NCBI GenBank assembly: GCA_001805845.1
Contig: MHHA01000042.1
Span: 1-10,381, forward strand
Source: Omnitrophica WOR_2 bacterium RIFCSPLOWO2_12_FULL_46_30
GTDB taxonomy: Bacteria > Omnitrophota > Gorgyraeia > Gygaellales > UBA12090
Direction: 5' to 3'
Length of the DNA stretch: 10,381 bases
Positions 6,739 to 10,381 of the stretch are shown one piece after another (position 1 is the first letter of the stretch; each line of letters starts with the position of its first letter). Below the pieces are notes generated by a model, which was given only the letters and a program-made list of their open reading frames with translations, had not been told where the DNA came from and did not search any database. Position numbers and translations under genes: made by a program.

Positions 6739-7743
6739 TTAGCCCTGCTCAATCGCCCGGCAAGAATCCCTGACCACAAGCTCCGCAGGTAAGGCGACCT
6801 TGCGCAGGTCTTTTTTTCCTTTAATCAGACTATGTAATTCCTTAATTCCTTCTTCTGCCATTTTAATCAGCGGCTGCCTTACGGTGGTAAGGGCAACTGC
6901 TCCATAGAGGCTTGCGGGATTATCATCAAAACCGATAATTGAGATATCATCAGGCACTTTTTTTCCTTTTTCCATAATTACGGTAACTGCCTCAAGCGCC
7001 ATCGTATCAGAAGCAATAAAAATGGCTGTCGGAGGGGCCTTTAAACTTAAGAGCTTCTCTGTTGCCTGACGCGCCTGTCCCCGGGAGTAATCAGTCCTGA
7101 CAATGTATTCCGGTATTTCCTTGAGCTTGTTTTCTGCTAAGGCCCGCCTGTAACCTTCAAGGCGCATGGATGCGGCCTGGCTGATGAGGTCTCCGGCTAT
7201 ATGGGCTATCCTTCTATGGCCTAAGCTGATAAAATAATTGACCGCATCAAATGCCCCATGCAGATTATCTATCGCAATGCAGCTGACATCTAAGTCCTCA
7301 ACCAGATTGTTGACCACCACGGTGGGAATGTTTTCTTTCAAAGCCCATTCCAATTGCGCGCGGTTTGCGATTATATCTGCAAAAATTATCCCCGCAGCTG
7401 ATTTGGCATTTAAAACGTCCCGGCCGTCAGTTAAATGCAGAAGGAGATCCAGCTTTAAGCAATCGCATAAGGTGCCAATTCCCCGGATAAGCTCTAAAGC
7501 GTAGAAAGAGTAAAAAATACCTTCGTAGCGGGGGATGACCAGGGCTACGGAATTTGTCCGCCCCCTGGCTAATGCCTGGGCGAATGGTGAAGGTGTAAAT
7601 TTTAACTTGCGGATAACTTCTTCAACTTTTTTGCGGTTGGCACTGTTTACCGTGGGGGCTTTATTGATCACGCGGGAGACAGTGGCGATGGAGACTCCCG
7701 CTGCTTTTGCTACATCTGCGATGCTGATTTTCCCTGCGCTCAT
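6739..7743 (-). CDS. LacI-family transcriptional regulator
   Basis: This 334-residue protein has the full LacI/GalR architecture. The N-terminal helix-turn-helix at 6-25 (ISIADVAKAAGVSIATVSRV) is nearly consensus, followed by the minor-groove hinge near 50-62 (PSPFAQALARGRT). A periplasmic-binding-protein-like effector domain starts at TNSVALVIP and continues through AIDNLHGAFDAVNYFISLGHRRIAHIAG, FIASDTMALEAV, the GFDD motif in IIGFDDNPAS and TTVRQP near residue 289. Such proteins usually bind a sugar or related small molecule and repress or activate a catabolic operon. No sugar genes lie nearby, so the effector cannot be named. The start codon is preceded by AAGG in the loop of a 20-bp inverted repeat. 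The gene ends 1 bp before, or overlaps, the UroD/MetE-like gene and starts 20 bp after the coiled-coil gene. Confidence 0.95.
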   Translation of the reverse strand: MSAGKISIADVAKAAGVSIATVSRVINKAPTVNSANRKKVEEVIRKLKFTPSPFAQALARGRTNSVALVIPRYEGIFYSFYALELIRGIGTLCDCLKLDLLLHLTDGRDVLNAKSAAGIIFADIIANRAQLEWALKENIPTVVVNNLVEDLDVSCIAIDNLHGAFDAVNYFISLGHRRIAHIAGDLISQAASMRLEGYRRALAENKLKEIPEYIVRTDYSRGQARQATEKLLSLKAPPTAIFIASDTMALEAVTVIMEKGKKVPDDISIIGFDDNPASLYGAVALTTVRQPLIKMAEEGIKELHSLIKGKKDLRKVALPAELVVRDSCRAIEQG

Positions 7744-7763
7744 GCTAAACTGCCTTTTTTAGC
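7744..7763. promoter_or_regulatory. Inverted repeat directly abutting the LacI-type start codon
   Basis: GCTAAA (7744-7749) and TTTAGC (7758-7763) form a perfect 6-bp inverted repeat with an 8-base loop. It fills exactly the gap between the stop codon of the coiled-coil gene and the ATG of the LacI-type gene. On the transcript the loop exposes AAAGGCAG, which holds the only Shine-Dalgarno-like bases for that start. It could be a small translational hairpin or an autoregulatory operator half-site pair. It lacks the central CG typical of LacI-family operators, so the operator reading is weak. Confidence 0.4.
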
Positions 7764-8930
7764 TTACCTAACCACATCACCTACCTTTATCTGGGCTGTT
7801 TTCTCTTTGATGTCAGCGGCGCTCACATTAGGCCTTACCTGGATAACCTCAACCGCGGCTATCTGCTGTGAATCCTGATAAACGGCTAAGGCCTGGCCGG
7901 GATAAATTCCCTGCGCCTGGCCCATATCAAAGATTACAAAGCCCTTCTCTTTATTGATGCTGACGATTCTCCCGGAATCCGCTTCCTTTGCCGCAGGCGG
8001 CGGACCTGCGGCGCTTGGCACTACGATGGGAGGAAGCTCAACGGCTGATTGAGTGGAAGGCGTTAATCCTTTTTTGAGCTCGCCTAAATTCTGCTTTGTC
8101 TCTAATACCTCGGATAGCCTATCCTCTAAGAGCTGGTCCATCTGGTTGAGGCGGTTATACAACTCCATACGTTTGTCTTCGGTTTCCTTAAGCTTTTTCT
8201 CCAGGGAGATAGCGGTATTCATCATATCCTTCAGGCGGCTGCGAAGAGCGTAATTTTCTTCTTTCATCAGGCTTGCCTGCTTTTGAATCTTACGCTTGTC
8301 TTCTTTTTCCCTGACTAATTGCAACGATATGCTGTCTGAGAGCTTTTCATTATATTCTAACTGGCGCTGGATATCAGTTTTTTCTTTGGTTAATTTCTGA
8401 ATTTCCAAATCAAAGGTTAATTTTTCCCCGGTAAGCTCATTTGCCTTTATTTGATTATTCTTCAGGGTGTCTTTTAAATTAGACAGTTGCAATTCTAAAT
8501 TTTCCTTCTCTTTCAAGACGCCAGCCCAATATTCATCAGCGCCAGAAGGCGCTGCGCTAACTGTTGTTGTAGCGGCGGTTGAGGCCGAAGCGCCGGCCAA
8601 GGACTGCTGTAACCTTTCCATCAACTTATCCCTTTCCTCTTGAAGCAGGTTATGTTTGTTTTGCAATTCAAGGCGCTCAGAGGCAAGGCGCTCTAACTCT
8701 TTCTTGAGAGCCTTCTGCGCCTCGCGCAGGCCGTTTGCCTCTTCTTCAGCTTTGGCTGTCTTCTTAGTTAAGGCCCCGTTTTCAGCGCGCAGGGCCTGTT
8801 TTTCTTTTTGCAATTCCTGGAAGTCGCGCATTAAAGAACTGTATCTCGTAATATAAGAAAAAGCGATAATTGCGGCGGTTAAACTAATAACACCCAAAAT
8901 GATGGCAATGAGCTTCATCCTCTTATCCAT
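7764..8930 (-). CDS. Membrane-anchored coiled-coil protein with C-terminal beta-barrel-like domain, function unknown
   Basis: I do not recognise a named family. The 388 residues begin with a short basic MDKRMK, then a hydrophobic segment at about 6-27 that should anchor the protein in the inner membrane with the bulk outside. Two long heptad-rich, Lys/Glu/Leu/Gln-rich coiled coils follow (about 33-110 and 135-287), separated by a flexible Ala/Thr/Ser linker (112-130). A Pro/Ala-rich stretch (300-318) leads to a compact C-terminal domain (319-388). The pattern there, GRIVSINKEKGFVIFDMGQAQGI, then PGQALAVY and a final VGDVVR, resembles small beta-barrel domains found at the end of bacterial envelope or flagellar-assembly-like proteins (similarity by pattern only). 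The start is set by AGGAGG 7 bases upstream. A role as an envelope spacer or scaffold is a guess. It is probably co-transcribed with the LacI-type gene. Confidence 0.85.
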   Translation of the reverse strand: MDKRMKLIAIILGVISLTAAIIAFSYITRYSSLMRDFQELQKEKQALRAENGALTKKTAKAEEEANGLREAQKALKKELERLASERLELQNKHNLLQEERDKLMERLQQSLAGASASTAATTTVSAAPSGADEYWAGVLKEKENLELQLSNLKDTLKNNQIKANELTGEKLTFDLEIQKLTKEKTDIQRQLEYNEKLSDSISLQLVREKEDKRKIQKQASLMKEENYALRSRLKDMMNTAISLEKKLKETEDKRMELYNRLNQMDQLLEDRLSEVLETKQNLGELKKGLTPSTQSAVELPPIVVPSAAGPPPAAKEADSGRIVSINKEKGFVIFDMGQAQGIYPGQALAVYQDSQQIAAVEVIQVRPNVSAADIKEKTAQIKVGDVVR

Positions 8931-8936
8931 CCATCC

Positions 8937-8942
8937 TCCTCC
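8937..8942 (-). promoter_or_regulatory. Shine-Dalgarno sequence of the coiled-coil gene
   Basis: AGGAGG on the minus strand ends 7 bases before the ATG at 8930, within the run AGGAGGAGG. A second ATG four bases upstream of the chosen start is out of frame, so this site selects the annotated start. Confidence 0.75.
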
Positions 8943-8955
8943 TTAATGAGCAGAG

Positions 8956-8986
8956 AACTTACGTCGCACGAAGTGCGACCTAAGTT
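8956..8986. repeat. Stem-loop with GAA triloop in the ROK / coiled-coil gap
   Basis: AACTTA (8956-8961) pairs with TAAGTT (8981-8986), and GTCGCAC (8963-8969) pairs with GTGCGAC (8973-8979). A single C-C mismatch lies between the two stem parts and GAA forms the loop. Thirteen of fourteen arm positions are complementary. No T-run follows on either strand, so it does not look like a classical intrinsic terminator. It lies 14 bp upstream of the coiled-coil gene's Shine-Dalgarno sequence, within its 5' leader. Confidence 0.75.
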
Positions 8987-9010
8987 ATAGCGAAGCGTCT
9001 GCGAATTAAT

Positions 9011-9065
9011 CCCGTCAACTGCGAAGCGGATTTCGCAGAAATCAGCGAAGCGCTTTGTTGACGGG
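9011..9065. repeat. Cloverleaf-like nested inverted repeat
   Basis: A perfect 9-bp outer stem, CCCGTCAAC (9011-9019) with GTTGACGGG (9057-9065), encloses three small palindromes: GCGAAGC (9021-9027), GATTTC-GCA-GAAATC (9029-9043) and AGCG-AAG-CGCT (9044-9054). An alternative stem, TGCGAA (9020-9025) with TTCGCA (9032-9037), competes with the middle arm. GCGAAGC also occurs at 8990-8996 just outside. It is not a tRNA: the arm sizes and T-loop signature are wrong. It may be a mobile or dispersed palindromic repeat, or a structured leader of the coiled-coil gene. Confidence 0.72.
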
Positions 9066-9080
9066 AGGACTGTTTTAATT

Positions 9081-10322
9081 TTATATCTGGCTGAATACCT
9101 GGCGCATAACCAGGCTTGCCGCGCCTAAGCTCACCGAATTTTCGCCTAACGTTGAATAAACTATCCTTGCGCTTGAAGCCATTTCCTCAAAAGCCCAGCC
9201 ATTTACGGTAGACCTGACCGTATTCAGGAATATTTCTCCTGCCTCCTCTAATCCGCCTCCGATAATCACTGCTTCGGGATTGAGAAGATTAACTAAGAAG
9301 GCTAACTTTATCCCTAATTGTTTTGCCGCTCTATCTAAAAGTTCAGCCGCTAAGGGGTCGTTTTCTTTTGCTGCCTGAAATATATGTTTTAAATTTATCT
9401 TTTCGGGAGAACTCTCGCAAAGTTCCAAAAGTCTCCTGGCTATACTCTCTGGATCCCGGGACTGGGTAATTCTTGCCCGCGCCTCATTAATCATTCCGAA
9501 ATCTATCTCCCAGCGCTTTAGAAAACATGGGCTGCCTGCAGGGCAGGTAAAAGGCGCGTCTTCTTTAGGATTATAAATGGAAACCTCTCCGGCTGAACCG
9601 CTTGCGCCGGTATATATCTCTCCGTTAATCATAATCCCGCAGCCGACTCCGGAAAACATATAAATTACATTTTTGATTCCCGGTTCCAGATCCAGCCATT
9701 GTTCGCCAAAGCAGGCAGCGGTGGCGTCATTTTCAAGCAAAACCGGATACCCGAATTCCCGCTCAACGATATTCTTTAAAGGAACGAATACCGAGGCATA
9801 GTCATAATGATTGCCCACCTTCTCCGGCCAGCGCACAGAACCGTCCTTCTTATTGACTATCCCGGCAATACCAATACCTATGCCTTTGATCTTTCCATGG
9901 CTTTCCCTGGATTTATTTAAGGTCTGGGCAATCGCTTCAATAATGTAGTTGACCACATTTTTAACCCCGACATCTTTACGCTCAAGCGAGCTGCGCGCAA
10001 CAATTCTCCCCTTTAAGTCCACCAGCGCCCCAACAATGTTTAAAAGATTTACCCCTACGCCGATAACCAAGCCGCTGTCAGGGTTAACATCTAAAAGTAT
10101 GGGCCGCCTTCCGCCCTCAGAGATATCAAATTCTTTTTCAAAGACCAGGCTCTTATTGATGAATTCTTCAATGTAATTAGAGACGGTAACTATATTTAAT
10201 CCTAAGGCGCGGGAAATTTCTGGCCGGGTTATGGGGCCAAAACGCCTTAATGTCTCAAGGATAGCCAGGTTGCGCTTTTCCCGCTCGCTGAATTCATCTC
10301 CCTTGAGGTTGGCAATTGCCAT
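9081..10322 (-). CDS. ROK-family transcriptional regulator (NagC/XylR-like) with degenerate kinase and zinc motifs
   Basis: The 413 residues show an N-terminal winged helix-turn-helix (about 14-75: RNLAILETLRRFGPITRPEISRALGLNIVTVSNYIEE is the pattern, seen in short blocks, with GGRRP at the wing). A ROK sugar-kinase-like domain follows, with GIGIGIAG (147-154), LENDATAA (196-203) keeping the sugar-contacting Asp199, GVGCGIMINGEIYTGASGSAGEV (225-247) and IIGGGLEEAG (353-362). Two deviations are visible. The usual DxGGT phosphate loop is replaced by GVNLLNIVG (90-98), and the zinc consensus GH...CxCGxxGCLE is reduced to GEVSI with only Cys260 and Cys266 in TCPAGSPCF. It should therefore bind DNA and possibly a sugar, but not phosphorylate it. 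The target and ligand are unknown. The start at 10322 has only a weak ribosome binding site. Confidence 0.93.
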   Translation of the reverse strand: MAIANLKGDEFSEREKRNLAILETLRRFGPITRPEISRALGLNIVTVSNYIEEFINKSLVFEKEFDISEGGRRPILLDVNPDSGLVIGVGVNLLNIVGALVDLKGRIVARSSLERKDVGVKNVVNYIIEAIAQTLNKSRESHGKIKGIGIGIAGIVNKKDGSVRWPEKVGNHYDYASVFVPLKNIVEREFGYPVLLENDATAACFGEQWLDLEPGIKNVIYMFSGVGCGIMINGEIYTGASGSAGEVSIYNPKEDAPFTCPAGSPCFLKRWEIDFGMINEARARITQSRDPESIARRLLELCESSPEKINLKHIFQAAKENDPLAAELLDRAAKQLGIKLAFLVNLLNPEAVIIGGGLEEAGEIFLNTVRSTVNGWAFEEMASSARIVYSTLGENSVSLGAASLVMRQVFSQI

Positions 10323-10381
10323 TGGTTATCCGCATTACCTTTCTCCGTGGCTTAAATGAGCCCCTGCCGTTTTGTTTCGTT
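10323..10381 (-). other. Upstream leader of the ROK regulator gene
   Basis: These 59 bases precede the ROK start on the minus strand. They hold GGAG and AAAGG, but more than 12 bases from the ATG. An intervening ATG at 10335 is out of frame with the ROK gene. I see no clear -35/-10 pair in this short stretch; the promoter probably lies beyond the window edge. Confidence 0.4.

Noticed and set aside
7238..7762. Two plus-strand open frames (88 and 75 codons) opposite the LacI-type gene
   Set aside because: Both are explained by the codon structure of the LacI-family gene on the other strand, and neither shows a domain or start signal.
9011..9065. Possible tRNA gene from the cloverleaf-like fold
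   Set aside because: At 55 nt it is too short, it lacks the T-loop and D-loop consensus, and the arm sizes are wrong.
8956..9065. Rho-independent terminators after the ROK gene
   Set aside because: The stems are stable, but no T-run follows them in the transcription direction; the bases after the 9-bp stem are mixed (ATTAATTC).

Overview
The window is a 10.4 kb bacterial chromosome segment in which all seven recognisable genes lie on the minus strand. In transcription order (high to low coordinates) they are: a ROK-family regulator, a membrane-anchored coiled-coil protein, a LacI-family regulator, a UroD/MetE-like zinc methyltransferase-fold protein, a B12-dependent class II ribonucleotide reductase (nrdJ), an archaeal-type cofactor-independent phosphoglycerate mutase (apgM), and mnmG, which runs off the left edge. 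Base composition is moderate. Archaeal-type ApgM, class II RNR and a UroD/MetE-like protein together suggest an anaerobic, corrinoid-using bacterium. The style resembles uncultured lineages such as candidate Omnitrophota, but this is an impression and no marker gene here settles it.

Right part (10381 to 6737): the ROK regulator, coiled-coil protein, LacI regulator and UroD/MetE-like gene follow one another. The last three are tightly packed: a 20-bp gap lies between the coiled-coil and lacI-like genes, and the UroD/MetE-like gene starts at or inside the end of the lacI-like gene. They probably form one transcript. A 121-bp gap between the ROK and coiled-coil genes holds an elaborate set of inverted repeats, including a cloverleaf-like structure closed by a perfect 9-bp stem.

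Middle (5711 to 3246): nrdJ has its own promoter with perfect -35 (TTGACA) and -10 (TATAAT) hexamers. Just upstream lie two palindromes that match the NrdR box, separated by 16 bp. The distal one overlaps the stop codon of the preceding gene. This is the best-supported regulatory inference in the window: nrdJ is very probably a member of an NrdR regulon.

Left part (3245 to 1): apgM and mnmG follow nrdJ in the same direction. The nrdJ-apgM gap holds three copies of a 6-7 bp word. The apgM-mnmG gap holds a long imperfect A-rich/T-rich inverted repeat. Neither gene has a clear Shine-Dalgarno sequence. Functionally the left half is housekeeping (dNTP supply, glycolysis, tRNA wobble modification). 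The right half is regulatory and envelope-associated genes whose targets cannot be read from the sequence. I see no CRISPR array, transposase, rRNA or tRNA gene. No clearly novel protein system is evident; the unusual signals are in the intergenic DNA.
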